Shown piece after piece: positions 10,030 through 19,951 of a stretch of 60,000 nucleotides of DNA. The stretch comes from Prorocentrum cordatum (lineage: Eukaryota; Sar; Dinophyceae; Prorocentrales; Prorocentraceae): positions 159,513-219,512 of the forward strand of contig CAUYUJ010016346.1 in the NCBI GenBank assembly GCA_963575745.1. The letters run 5' to 3'. Within the stretch, counting starts at the first letter, position 1; the number at the start of each line of letters is the position of its first letter. A model generated the notes under the pieces. That model was not told where the DNA came from. It ran no database searches and was given only the letters and a program-made list of their open reading frames with translations. The translations under genes and the position numbers were made by a program.

Positions 10030-11561
10030 CTAGCTCATGGCAATGCGGATCCAGGAGTTGGCCATCTCCTGAGAGATATCGACGGTCTTGAGGCTGTCCA
10101 TTTCGGGGTGAATGTCCATCTGCTCGTTGGTGCTCTCGGCCAGCGTGAAGAGCACCCATGCGTCTTCTCCCCAGGCCATGAACAGCACACCTTTCGTCGG
10201 GTTGCTGCCGATCTTCATGCAACTGAGGTCGAGCAGGTTGGTGCGCTTCAGGTGATCCACGAACTGCTGCCAGAACTGGCCGAGAAAACGATTCTTCTTG
10301 CGGGCGTCGAGCGACGCGTCCATCCGTGCTCGGAGGGGGTGTCGTCGCTGCCAAACGGCCAGTCCAGGATAGACCTTCAGCACGGGCCCTACCAAGAAAC
10401 GCTCGAGCGTGCAAGTTGGATCCAAACTTGATCGAGTAGCTGCGGTCCAGGTTGCATGCTTTGACCTCAGCGTGCATGGCCATGTCCTGGGGCATCGCCT
10501 CAATGACTGCCTTCGCGCGGGTGCGCATGACCGTGGCGAGCATCTTGTTCGGAAGCCGCCGACCCAAACCTTGCGGGGGTCCGACTCATAGGCGCCCCTC
10601 GGGAGTATGCCGGCGGCGGCCGAAGTGGCGGAGCCCGCCGAGGATGGCGGCCGAGAGGGCGTCCCGCTGAACTGGCAGACGACAGAGAGGACGACATGGC
10701 CTTCAACTTCTGATCGAGCTTCTCCTCCAGCCGCGCCTCCAGCTGCTGGAGGACCGCGGAGCCCTGGGCGTCGTCGATCGCATTGCGAGTCTCTCTCGCC
10801 TGCTGGTCCATCCTCTCGTTCAGCTCGCTGATGGCCTTGTCGTGCTTCTGCAGGGCGGTGTCGATCTCGGTCTTGGTTGCGATGGTTTCCTTCTTCCTGT
10901 CGGCTTCCATGGAATTCATGAAGTTCAGCAGGTCGGCGAGTGACGGCTGAGGCAACTCTTCCTTCGTGGGTTCTTCCGTGGCCGCAGCGGCAGACGGGCT
11001 ATCCATGGCCCCAGGATCAGCACCGTAACCGTGGCCGCGCTCGTCGGCATCATCCTCCTTGCAGTCCTCAGCAGGGGGGTCCTTGACCTCGTCGCGCGCG
11101 AGGTCGAAGTGAGCAGGCACGGCAGGTTCTCGTTCCTGCGGCGGTGCGGTCGGCCCGTCCTCAACCTTCATCGGGCCGAGGGCGGAGGTGAGTTTCTTGT
11201 GCAACGCAGGGTCCGCGCACTCGCCCATGGGCTCGTCTTTGTCTGAGTCGGTGTCGAGGGCGACATGGGTCTTCGCAGCACGTCCATCAGGATGCGTAGC
11301 GGCAGCAATCTCAGGCCCTCGCCTGCGACCGTGGTCCTTCCACGGGTCGTCGGACCGGAGCGGGTCGAAGGCGTTGGAGCACTTCCCTTTGTCGTTGTGG
11401 CAGCCCTTGCCCCTCACGAGCTTGCCACCCTTGCCGAAATACATCTGCGTTGGTGCATCGCTCTCTTGCTTGGCTCCGAATGGTGATGGCTGTGCTCTCT
11501 CCTCGCTCGCAGCCGTCCCTCGGCAAGCTGCCTGGGGGGCCGCGTCGCCTGTGCTGACCAT
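10030..11561 (-). pseudogene. LINE-A ORF1 protein (frameshifted)
   Basis: The first ATG after the SL in the main frame is at 11561, 120 bp downstream of the leader. Domains in order: an acidic N-terminal region with a basic Cys-containing patch (KLVRGKGCHNDKGKCSNAF), a predicted coiled coil (EIDTALQKHDKAISELNERM, then LEARLEEKLDQKLKAM), then a C-terminal globular part. The last part is split over two frames: ESDPRKVWVGGF, KMLATVMRTRAKAVIEAMP and SYSIKFGSNLHARAF, then RKKNRFLGQFWQQF and LSCMKIGSNPTKGVLFMAW. The arrangement is that of dinoflagellate LINE ORF1 RNA-binding proteins as I know them. It differs from the ORF1 of LINE-B, so the two LINEs belong to different subfamilies. Confidence 0.7.
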
Positions 11562-11682
11562 CGCGGGATTCACTGGAGTGACGCGCGTGGCGCCTAACAA
11601 GAAGGAAAAGAAGCGTCCGCCAGTGCACGACGCACTGGATCGCTCGAAGGAGAGCTGCCCGCTCGCATGGGACCTGATCCCA

Positions 11683-11704
11683 CTTGAGCCAAAATGGCAA
11701 CGGA
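11683..11704 (-). other. Spliced-leader sequence at the LINE-A 5' end
   Basis: The minus strand reads CCGT, then TGCCATTTTGGCTCAAG. This matches the conserved dinoflagellate 22-nt SL with one substitution (CCGTT for CCGTA). It sits exactly at the element's 5' border, next to the target duplication, and 120 bp before the ORF1 ATG. It implies that the inserted cDNA was copied from a trans-spliced mRNA. Confidence 0.85.
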
Positions 11705-11720
11705 GGAGAACGAAGAGGAG
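11702..11720. repeat. LINE-A target-site duplication, 5' side
   Basis: GGAGGAGAACGAAGAGGAG, partner of 4248-4266 (one mismatch). It overlaps the first two bases of the SL (CC on the minus strand), so the exact junction is ambiguous by two bases. Confidence 0.65.
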
Positions 11721-12177
11721 GAGAAGGGGGAGCGCGAGGAAGAGGACGACGAGAAGGAGGATAAATACGCAGGAAGAGGAGGATGAGGGAGGAGGGCGTT
11801 GGCCTCTCCTCCTCCGCCTTCTTCTTTTCATCCTCTTCCTCCTCCTCCTCCTCCTCCTCCATCCCCTCCTCTTCCTCCTTCACCCCTTCCTCCTCCGGTT
11901 CCTCCTGCTCCCCCTGCTCCTCCTCCCCCTGCTCCTCCTCCTGTTCCTCCTCCAGCTCCTCTTCCTCCTCCCCATCAGCCTCCTCTCCTTCGTCTTATCC
12001 CAGCCCAACAGCACAAAGTTCAAACAACGCCAAAGTGACATGATGCATGCAGTTCAAAGCGCTTCGAGGCAGGACGCAGGAATATCATGCATCGCAATTC
12101 ACTGAGGAGGGAGCATGACGGAGAGAAAGGAAAGGAGGAGGAGGAAGAGGAGGAGGAGGAGCAGGAGTAGAGGAAGA
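11721..12177. repeat. GGA/CTC microsatellite zone between the two LINEs
   Basis: GGA-rich 11721-11795, a short GTTGGCCTCTCCTCC segment, CTC triplets 11808-11990, about 100 bp of unique sequence, then GGA triplets 12115-12177. The GAGGATGAGGGAGGAGGG plus GTTGGCCTCTCC segment at 11780-11815 is repeated at 17753-17786 beyond the 5' end of LINE-B. The flanking DNA of the two insertion sites is therefore related. Confidence 0.75.
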
Positions 12178-12193
12178 GGAGGAGTAGGGTGAG
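12178..12193. repeat. LINE-B target-site duplication, 3' side
   Basis: GGAGGAGTAGGGTGAG, identical in all 16 bases to 17727-17742. The AGTAGGGTGAG part is not simple repeat, which makes chance identity unlikely. Confidence 0.85.
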
Positions 12194-12224
12194 CGCACGT
12201 GCCTCAAGGGACTGGTTCGCGCGT

Positions 12225-13105
12225 CTATAGTGAGAGAGCTGCTCGCGCGGCCGAGCGCACCTGCCTGAGCTGGGCGTCGGTCGCAGAGGCGTGCGGCAGC
12301 AGCATTGGCCTTAATGTGTGGTAAATTGTGAAAGCCATCGCGAACGTCTCGTGAGCTCGCTGTCGTCTGCCATCCAGCGCATCGTAGTCGGACTCGGCCC
12401 CAACCCCCAGGCGGACCCAGGGACGCACACGGGGGAGGAACGATGCCTGGAGGGCAGCCGCGGCCAACAGACGTGGGCACAATATGTAGTGGGCGATCTC
12501 GTCAGGCTGGTCGCAGCCAAGACGACAACGCGTCTGTGGGAGAATTTCGACCCGCCCACTGGTGATCCATGCACCTGCTAGGGACTTCACATGAGGCCAC
12601 GCTCGGGAAGGAGGAGATCGAGAGAGGAGGGCACGGAGGTTCCGCCAACGACAGCAGAGGTCAGGATAGGAAGGGGCAGGGCGATTCGGGAGCCACTTCC
12701 TCACTCGCCGCCGGATGAGGTGCGGCATCCCATCAGGAATGTTTTGGAGCTGCAAACTTAGCGAATAATGGACCTGTAGTCGGTGGGGCCTGGAGAGAGC
12801 ACGGTCACCCCCGTTCTGGCGCCTCAGGGCACGGGCAGCAGCCGCTGCGGCATCGCCGTGGGCTTTGAGAAACCTAGGGCGAGGAATGGGGGAGGAAGAG
12901 AGCGGACCAGGATCAGAGGAAGGGGGGGGGGAGCAAAGAGAGAGGCGAATCTCTGGACGATGCTAGTGTGGATGAGCCAGCATGGCGCGCACCATTTCTT
13001 TGCAAGGCACGCTGCAGATAGCCGACAGCAAAGGCGCGGTCCTGAATCCTTGCACGAACGCCGTGCCACTGCCGAAAAGTGCACCCTGCTGCGCGCCACA
13101 GGCAC
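12225..13105 (-). pseudogene. LINE-B ORF2 C-terminal region with CCHC motif
   Basis: Minus-strand frames after the RT domain. Around 13220-13000 lies a thumb-like segment (IALHKLLRLPPSSFALSE, RARIQDRAFAVGYL). The frame 12755-12225 has RVRKWLPN, VEILPQTRCRLGC and QPDEIAHYILCPRLL. The cysteines and histidine fit C-x3-C-x7-H-x3-C, equivalent to the LINE-A tail. Then follow about 80 residues to a stop at 12225, roughly 30 bp before the element's 3' border. Confidence 0.7.
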
Positions 13106-13201
13106 GACATGTTCATGTACAACATAGGTTCAGGAGCACGTGGCCACCTCAGCCCGTACAGCTCTGATAAAGCGAAGGACGATGGAGGTAAACGCAACAG
13201 C

Positions 13202-14570
13202 TTATGCAGAGCAATGCGCTTCTTTCTGAAGCATTCGGGAGGGGAGGAGAAAGAACTGGGCAACATACGAGACGCAGGGAAGGATCAGCATTCGATAGAT
13301 GCGCGCACGCGCGTCAGCAGGCGCGCGAGTGCCAGCGACAAGCCTGCATCGTGACCACCACTTTTGGCCACCGGAGGCAAATTGATGTTTTATTATAGCT
13401 CCTGGGTCGAACTGGATGCCTGAATATCTGCAGAAGCAACTTATCTCGAGTTCCACCCATTCAGGAACCAGCGCCCGAACTTCCTCACGCAGCACAGTTA
13501 TCTCCGCTGGCGCAAGAATCTTCCAGGCTGGGACAAGACAGCACTTCTTGGGCTGGAGAGTCAGACGCGCGAGTCGAGATGCGGCCTCGAACGGAGGATG
13601 GAGCAGGGGCAGCGAGGAGAGGTCGGGGAGGGGCACGCCAACATCATCGGCACAAGCACCAGCACAGAGGCGGAGAGAGGGAGTAAGGATGATATGTTTG
13701 AGCCGTTCTTCTCTCGATCGCCTCGGCGGGGGCACGGGCGTGAAAGCTCGGCTGCCCTCTTCGCAGGCAGCGGCGAGGTGTCTACAAATTGGATCCATCC
13801 CGAGCGCCCACAAGGTCCCACTCAGAGGACATCCCTGGGGAACCCCTCGAGCATTCGGAAAGAGGCGGCGCCTTTCGGACCCGACCCGAATAAGTCCCAC
13901 GGCATCAGACCCCAGGGTCGAGACCGCATTCAAATACCCCTGAGGGAGGTTAAACCGAGCTAGCACCATATGAAGTCATTGCTGCGACATACTAGGGAAG
14001 GCATCTCGTATATCAAGGGGAAGGAAACTGGGCCGGCGGGAGGAAGCGTCATCCCCGATACTGCTTAGCCGAGCATCGGCGTCTAGGTTTATAATGTGGG
14101 CCCCGAAATTGCGGTCGCGTGTGAAACCTTTCTGAACACAATGAAAATGTTTCTTTGCTACTTTGGACAGGTATGCGTTGACGGCCTGGGCGAGGGATTC
14201 ACTGCCGGCGTTTTTTTAATTCAGAAGCCTAAGCGAGCCAGCATCTCGCGCGCACTCAGAAAGATCGCGAGGTTCTTCACCTTTGGGAATGAACGCAACA
14301 TTCGAATGATATAAACCTTCGACAGGCCGCACGCCCGAGAAAACCCGTAACAACACATCAAATAACACTTCGGCAGAAGCTGGGACAGCCCTCCACGCCA
14401 CATACGGAAGCCGATCGGGGCCAGGGGGGAGGCCCTCCCTCGTTTTAAAGCCTTCGCAAGGTCTTCAGGAAAGGGGATGGGCAGGCCATTGAACGGAATG
14501 GCAGGAAGATGCGTGTCAAGGTATTCAGAGATCGCCGCCTCAGGGCGAGAGGCAGCAGCGAAGATCGGCT
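13202..14570 (-). pseudogene. LINE-B reverse transcriptase (frameshifted)
   Basis: N-terminal RT blocks are near 14600-14220: IIKQHWEPIFAAA and PFPEDLAKALKRGRAS in one frame, then YHSNVAFIPKGEEPRDL in another (the F-I-PKG block of LINE RTs). The core frame 13969-13202 has GVPQGCPLSGTLWALGMDPI (motif B) and CAGACADDVGVPL (motif C; the usual residue before ADD is F, here C). Motif A is not legible, and about 200 bp between 14216 and 13969 are scrambled. At least three frame changes occur. Confidence 0.8.
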
Positions 14571-14699
14571 CCCAGTGCTGCTTGATGATGTTGACCATGG
14601 ACGCGGGCTCGCGCTCCGCCGCGCCGACGCCGCGCTGCGTGCGTTTGAGGCCTGAGGCCGTGGAGCACCAGTCGTCAGCGCGAAGGATTCCACGCCAGC

Positions 14700-15208
14700 G
14701 CTTGCCTCGTCGCCGTCTGCTGCACCTTCGCCAGCTCTGGCGCACCTGAAGGCGAATCGCCACCTTGGGGGTGCCGTGCTCTGCGAGAAGCTGCGCGGGC
14801 CTCCTGCTGGGCCACCTCGTCGAAGCGCTGCTGGTTGGATTGCATGACCAGGTTGCGGTACTCGGCAGCGTTCTCGAGGTATGCGGTGTTATCATCGAGG
14901 ATCCGCAAGAACTGCTGAGCGATCTGGGAGCGCCCACGCAGACGGTGGGCGAGGCGAGTGTCCTGCCGCCACACGGCGCGGCATGTCAGCTCTGCTGCCC
15001 CAGTGCCAGCGGGCAGCATAATACCCTCTTGCACTTCATCCCTCGCGATGGCCGCGGCAAGGTGCGTCAGCTCCTTCATGCGCGCCCACTCCCCCCCCCC
15101 CCCCCCCTGCGCCGTAGATGTGCCAGTGGTCAGCGCCGATGCAATTATGCGGCGCCTCGCTAAACCTCGGCAGCTTGAAGATCGCCGACGGGCTTGAACA
15201 GATATCAT
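14700..15208 (-). pseudogene. LINE-B linker between endonuclease and RT
   Basis: One open frame with KELTHLAAAIARDEVQ, AVWRQDTRLAHRLRGRSQI and YRNLVMQSNQQRFDEVAQQE. It contains a C run (15090-15107) that gives a glycine run on the minus strand. It is colinear with the LINE-A linker and shows what the LINE-A protein would look like without its insertion. Confidence 0.6.
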
Positions 15209-15249
15209 GGCGCGGTGGGTTCTTCGGGGCGGGCTTCATCAGGATGATC

Positions 15250-16110
15250 GCATGGTCCGACAGGGCCCAGTCGGACAACTGCGGAGCCTCCTGGATCACA
15301 GCAAGAAGTGGTGTCGCAGTCTGTGATAAAGTGGGAACTCAGCGACCTGAATACGCGGTCAATCGTGTTCAGCGCCTCAGCGCCTCGGCTGTAGCGGGCG
15401 GGAAGGCGGGGGGGGGGGGCGGGCTCTCTAGCTCCAGCGCGCCGCGAGAGAACAGGTCGCGCCAGCTGGGCTCACCTTGCAATGCCCTGCCCTCCTGCGA
15501 GCGCCGTGCTTGACGCCTCTGGGGGAAGAGCAAGGGCTGGTTGACCGCGTCGCCGACGTTGAGGCCCCCAGCAGCCACGAAGAGACGCGCCAGCTCATCA
15601 TGATGATACCAGGGCACCTTCTGCACCCAGCGAAGACGGATACGTCGACGATGGTCGCGCGAAATCTCATAGTTATGCACATTCATGAGCCGCGCCTCTT
15701 CGCCTGTCGACGGGTTGCGGATAGCCAGGTGGCGCACGCGACCTGGAACAATAGGGAGGTGATCAAACTGAGGTTCATGACCAGGGGTTAGTTGTAGAAG
15801 AAGGTCTGCAGCATGCCATGGCATGATAATAGCCCCCCCACCTCGGCTCGGGCGGATGCCATTCTCGCCAAAAACTTCGGGGCGCCCAGAGTAGAAAAGC
15901 TGGCATTGTATATTGAATTGGTCCAATGAGGCCACAAGTGTCATTTCATTGCCGTGGACCTCTTGCAAGAGAAGCGCGTGGCGCGAGAGGGGGGGGGGGG
16001 GGGGGTGCTTCAGCTTGAGGAACTTCTGACGCCGATGCTCGCGGTTGTACCAGCATGGCCCACGAGCGTTCCAGTTCACAACCCGAAGTTCTTGAGCGCC
16101 ACCTTTCTCC
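15250..16110 (-). pseudogene. LINE-B ORF2 endonuclease domain
   Basis: Minus-strand EEP-type endonuclease. The opening LRVVNWNARGP is followed by HALLLQEVHGNEMTL (catalytic Glu in QEVHGN), RGGGAIIMPW, RLMNVHNYEISRDHRRRIRL, and, after frame changes, LSDWALSDHAIILMK with the SDH catalytic site near 15250. A G run at 15992-16006 gives a proline run inside the domain. The GDxN motif is not clearly legible. Confidence 0.8.
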
Positions 16111-16211
16111 AGTTCCCAAGGGAGCCACCTTTTGCGAGGATAACGCCCGTGCCGAAGTGTCCACGCCCTGGAATTTGTTTGGAAAGATCTGCCATGAGCT
16201 GTAGATTGATG

Positions 16212-16311
16212 CTCTTCTGCGCACAACCTTCTGGCGACTATGCCAGCTTCGTGGCTTCATTCTCTTCTGCGCACAACCTTCTGGCGACTATGCCAGCTTC
16301 GTGGCTTCATT
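16212..16311. repeat. Perfect 50-bp tandem duplication
   Basis: The segment beginning CTCTTCTGCGCACAACC at 16212 repeats exactly at 16262. It lies between ORF1 and endonuclease of LINE-B and is a recent slippage or unequal-exchange event in the dead element. Confidence 0.95.
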
Positions 16312-17503
16312 CGGACCCTGTGGCTGCACCTCGACGATCGGTGCGAAGCAGTCGCCAATCTTGATCATGATATTGTCGTTGAAGAAGTAGCAGCAACCTC
16401 TTACTTTGCATTTCGTTGCGGACCTGCTTTGGTGACTTGCCAGGGTTGATGCACAATGCGCCAGTGGCTCCGCTGACCGCCAATGCCGAGGAGCGCCGCC
16501 AGGTCCCTCCAGGAAGTAGAAGGTGCTGGGCCAGCTGGACAGCCCGAGCGAAGCCAGGGGCGCCACCAGGAAGATGAATAAATAATACTTTGCCCGGAGA
16601 CTGGCCGTAGACCGTGCACTGATTCGCGTTGACGCCTGCGTCTGTGATCCACTGCTTGATGGAGCTCTGCACCTCGATGTCGGAAGTTGCTTGAGCGCAG
16701 CCGATCCTGAAGATGCTGGGGTCTGGGGGCCTGTCGTACATGGCAAGCCTCGCCAAGTCAACAACACCTGCTTCGGCATCAGCAGCCTGAGCGAGAGTTC
16801 GCTGCACAGCTTCGAGACCCGATCGGGGAAGTCCATGGCGCGCTTCCATGGAGTCAGCACGTTCTTGAAGGCGCCGATGTTCACTATCGTGTACGTCCAG
16901 CCGCGCAGCCTGGGGCCGCAGGAGTCCAACGACCGCGTCGCGCATGTCGCAGCGGGCCTGGCCCATGATGGAATTGATCTCCGATCGCACCCCGAGCATC
17001 TGTTGGCTGAAGGCTGCCGTGACCGCCGCCTCGATGCCGTCGGCCGTGGAAGTGACAGCACCCCTCGAAGAGCAAGCACCACTTTCAACTTTCAGCCCCG
17101 AGGCTAGCGAATACAGCACCGCCAGCACCGCGCCACGGGTCTCCTCGCCCATGAAGCGGATCTTCCCCACGATGGGCAGACTCATCCTCTGGGAAGGCCG
17201 GGGCGATTTCGATCTCACGAGCCACACCTGGTGTGAACGTCGGGAAGACACTCGCAGCCCCTGGACCACGATGGCCGCCGTCAACAGGAGCGGGAGCACT
17301 CGCACCACGGCGCTGGTCGGGCTCATCATCGCGGCGAGCATGCCCATAGCTCCCGCTGCTAGAACGCGAAGAGGAGCCGTCGGCCCGATATCTCCGCCGA
17401 CGACGAGCTTTGTCCTCCCTTCGACGTCGCCGTGCACGACGGTCTCGGGTAGAGGCACCTCTGCTGCTCCTGCTGGGATCGGAGGCTTCATCGCTAGGCA
17501 TGC
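16307..17503 (-). pseudogene. LINE-B ORF1 protein (frameshifted)
   Basis: The N-terminal part is readable as an Arg/Ser-rich region starting MPSDEASDPSRSSRGAS just above 17500. A second frame carries the middle and C-terminal parts: a helical region (EHRRLQERADSMEARHG, EAVQRTLAQAADAEAG), then PPDPSIFRIGCAQATSDIEV, IKQWITDAGVNANQCTVYG and PGKSPKQVRNEMQSKRL. The last block resembles the single-strand nucleic-acid-binding domain of a second dinoflagellate LINE ORF1 subfamily. The start of translation is uncertain because a second ATG (17491) opens the other frame. Confidence 0.65.
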
Positions 17504-17689
17504 AACACAGAGTCGCACAGTGGAATGTGAATGTGAGAGTCCAATCGACAACTGGGATATGGAAGGTTTGAAGCCACAGTGCACGGGCACTGAAGCTCCT
17601 GTGCCGCGAGGCCTGTCTTCGCAAGAGGGGCGCTCTGAGCCGTCCCCTCGGCCGCGAACAAGCTCGAAGCGCCAGGGAAGCGTTTCGAA

Positions 17690-17726
17690 CTTGAGCCAAA
17701 ATAGCTTGAGCCAAAAAGGCTACGGG
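17690..17726 (-). other. Spliced leader plus relict spliced leader in tandem
   Basis: The minus strand reads CCGTAGCCTTTTTGGCTCAA plus G (17725-17705), one base from the SL. It is followed without gap by CTATTTTGGCTCAAG (17704-17690), a 15-nt copy lacking the first six bases. A relic beginning just after the internal TAG of the SL is what results when a gene that already carries an SL is trans-spliced again using that AG. So this lineage passed through at least two rounds of trans-splicing and reverse transcription. Confidence 0.9.
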
Positions 17727-17742
17727 GGAGGAGTAGGGTGAG
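17727..17742. repeat. LINE-B target-site duplication, 5' side
   Basis: GGAGGAGTAGGGTGAG, identical to 12178-12193. Directly abuts the cap-proximal end of the SL. Confidence 0.85.
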
Positions 17743-18020
17743 GATGAGGAGGAGGATGAGGGAGGAGGGGGTTGGCCTCTCCTCCACCTCCTCCTCCTGT
17801 GATTGAACCTGTCACAGAAGGCTTCCCATTGAAATCCTATACAAGAGGGCTCGCACTGAAGCCCGCCACTGAAGGATTTCCAGTGGGACCCTTCACAAAC
17901 AAAGTTCCTACTAACCAAACCAGAAGGATGTCTGGAGCTATGGGACGAGAAGAGAAGAATGAGGAGGAGGAGGAATGAAGAGGACGAAGAATGAGGGCGT
18001 GAATCGCAACGCTGAGGGGC
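17743..18020. other. Flank of LINE-B insertion site, no gene
   Basis: GGA-rich to 17770, then GTTGGCCTCTCCTCC and about 170 bp with short diverged repeats (GAAGGCTTCCCATTG, GAAGGATTTCCAGTG). No coding signal recognised. Confidence 0.6.
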
Positions 18021-18210
18021 GAGAACTCAGCATAATGATGATGATGATGGTGATGATGGTGATGATGATGATGCTGATAGGAAGGAGGAGGCATGGGGAG
18101 GAGGAGAAATGAGAAGAAGGAGGATAATGAGACTGAGGCGACGTAAATCGTGAGACCGAGGATGAAGAGGAGAGGACGAGGAGGATGAGGAAAATGAGGC
18201 CGGTGGCGAA

Positions 18211-18245
<35 letters not shown>

Positions 18246-18246
18246 C

Positions 18247-18287
<41 letters not shown>

Positions 18288-18292
18288 CGATG

Positions 18293-18351
<59 letters not shown>

Positions 18352-18545
18352 GGTGATGATGTGGTGGAGAAGGCATGAGGCGGATGAGAAATGAGGAGGA
18401 GGGTACTGAGACTGAAGCGACGTAAATCGCGAGGCCGAGGATGAGGAGGAGCGGGCGGGGAGGATGAGTAAGATGAGGCCAAAGGCGACGATGGTGATGG
18501 TGATGATGCTTATGATGGTGATGATCATGGGAGGAAGCAGAGGAG
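18021..18545. repeat. GAT/ATG microsatellite block
   Basis: GAT runs at 18030-18075, a long one at 18205-18365 ending in TGG/TGA triplets, and a short one at 18485-18530. GGA-rich and unique DNA lies between. Histidine-, aspartate- and methionine-rich open frames are products of this repeat. Confidence 0.95.
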
Positions 18546-18620
18546 GATATGGGGGGCGTTGTCTCACGCGCGAAAGTTATTTGGCTCACAGCTTCGCTCA
18601 ACCGCTTCCTGCTTGGAGCC

Positions 18621-19568
18621 ATGGGTAACCTCCAAAAGGGCACCAAACGGTACCAGGACAAGATGGCAGCGAACAGGAAGTACAAAGCCAAGAAGAGGCC
18701 CCAGAAGTTCTTGCAATCGCCACGCGTAAAACAGCTGGTGGCGACGTTTCGCCGCGCGGCCTCTGAGAAGATCCGCGCGGCGGTTCGCCGAGCTACGGAA
18801 GAGCACAACGAGAAAAGAAGACGCCTTGCGGACCATTGGAGGCAAAAACACCACACGCCCCAACATCAACGTACTACCGCGCAGTACCGACGCAGTTCGG
18901 AAACACCACACAGCACCACGTGCTATGTCGTGTTTGCGGGCAGCGCCGCTTCTGCGAGCACTAAATAACGTGTCTGTTTTGTGGCCTGCCCACAAGGAGG
19001 CGGCCCAACAAGCACATGAGGGACGCCAAGGGGGCGCGCGACGAGGCGAAGATCTTCCGCGGCGAGGCGGCCTCTGCTTGGAAGCATGGCAAAACCGGGA
19101 AACTTGGTTTCCAACACAACTGGATCGCAATGGGAAGTCGCCACACTACCAGTTCATCATTAAGTTTGAACTCTGGACCTATCGCACACGCACCGCCCTT
19201 TTCTCCCCTCACGGAAAGCAAGCGCCGCGAGGAGGCAGAGACGAAGACGGCCGCGGCGAAGAAAGCCTTGGCCAAGGTGAAGGCGGACCTCAGCAACAAC
19301 CCGGTGCGCATCAAGGTCGCGGGCGAACCTTCCAACGCCGCCACGTCGGACTTTGGGCGCCCGACGTCTGGCAGCGACTGCTGTGCGCGGCAGACGACTT
19401 GTGCAGCGTGTCGCTGCTTGAGGGAGACCGCCCTGGGTCTATCGCGGCGGCAGTGCAACGATATCTCGCCGCCAAGAGGTAACCAACAGTAAGAGGCGCT
19501 GCCACAACCTGGAGAAGCAGCTGCGCGAGTTGAGGGTGGACTGCGACAAGTTGGAGGATAACGACTGA
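18621..19568 (+). pseudogene. Broken frame: basic N-terminus, zinc-ribbon-like cluster, coiled coil
   Basis: Begins at ATG 18621 (MGNLQKGTKRYQDKMAANRK), very Lys/Arg-rich, with helical SEKIRAAVRRATEEHNEKRR. After a frame change near 18910 a second frame reads CRVCGQRRFCEH, stop, ITCLFCGLPTRRRPNKHMRD, giving two CxxC pairs that could form a zinc ribbon. It continues as ARDEAKIFRGEAASAWKHGK and, after 19240, alanine/lysine-rich helix (KTAAAKKALAKVKADL). A last frame (19495-19568) ends HNLEKQLRELRVDCDKLEDN. The pieces are colinear and look like one decayed gene, but I do not recognise the family. An ORF1-like protein of a retroelement is possible. Confidence 0.4.
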
Positions 19569-19794
19569 ATACCTCACCTCCTGGGCTGCGCTGTGGCAGC
19601 TGCAGCCGCTGACAGGACGCCTGCAGCGGCAGCCTCGGTGCCGCTTTGGCGAGCATCGAGAAAAACTGCGCACCGCGCCGTTGGAGGAAGGGAGCAGCAG
19701 GGGTCGCGAAGTGGAGAGAGGAAGAAACGAGAACAGGAAGGAGAAGCTCCGCCGCAGCAACACAAACAGACCGCTTGCAACGGCAACCTCGGTG

Positions 19795-19908
19795 CCTCCT
19801 CCTCCCTCCCCTTCTCTTCCTCCTTCACCGCTTTCTCCTCCTCCTCCTGCCCCTCCTGCTCTTCACCTCTTCCTCCTCCTCCTGCTCCTCCTGCGTCCTC
19901 CTCCTTCA

Positions 19909-19939
<31 letters not shown>

Positions 19940-19950
19940 CTCCTCCTACA
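19795..19950. repeat. CTC microsatellite
   Basis: CTC/TCC triplets with a few GCT and TCA variants, directly abutting block R65 copy 2. Confidence 0.9.
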
Positions 19951-19951
19951 T

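Larger units (their letters stand above)
4267..11703 (-). mobile_element. LINE-A: SL-tagged non-LTR retrotransposon, interrupted
   Basis: Reading on the minus strand, the order is: SL-like 5' end (11683-11704); ORF1 (11561-10030); endonuclease (about 9600-8700); a 1.73-kb later insertion (8697-6965); linker with a GA microsatellite (6960-6530); reverse transcriptase (6524-5271); thumb and CCHC tail (5308-4267). A 19-bp near-perfect target duplication flanks it. Total length is 7.44 kb, or about 5.7 kb without the insertion, close to the 5.53 kb of LINE-B. All domains are frameshifted, so it is dead. No poly(A) is seen at the 3' end. Family assignment rests on motifs recognised by eye (FDVKAAFPS, FADD, GDWN, SDH). 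Confidence 0.8.
12194..17726 (-). mobile_element. LINE-B: SL-tagged non-LTR retrotransposon, full length
   Basis: 5,533 bp between perfect 16-bp target duplications. Minus-strand order: SL plus relict SL (17726-17690), ORF1 (about 17503-16307), endonuclease (16110-15250), linker (15200-14700), RT (14570-13202), CCHC tail (12755-12225). It is full length at the 5' end: the border coincides with the cap-proximal end of the SL. The 3' end (minus strand ACGTGCG) has no poly(A). Multiple frameshifts make it inactive, yet the flanking duplications are still perfect. Confidence 0.85.

Noticed and set aside
18571-18588. Spliced-leader-like TTATTTGGCTCACAG
   Set aside because: Three or more differences from the leader; within chance for this length.
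17837-18856. Histidine-rich protein resembling a metal-binding protein
   Set aside because: The histidine runs are the complement of GAT/ATG triplets.
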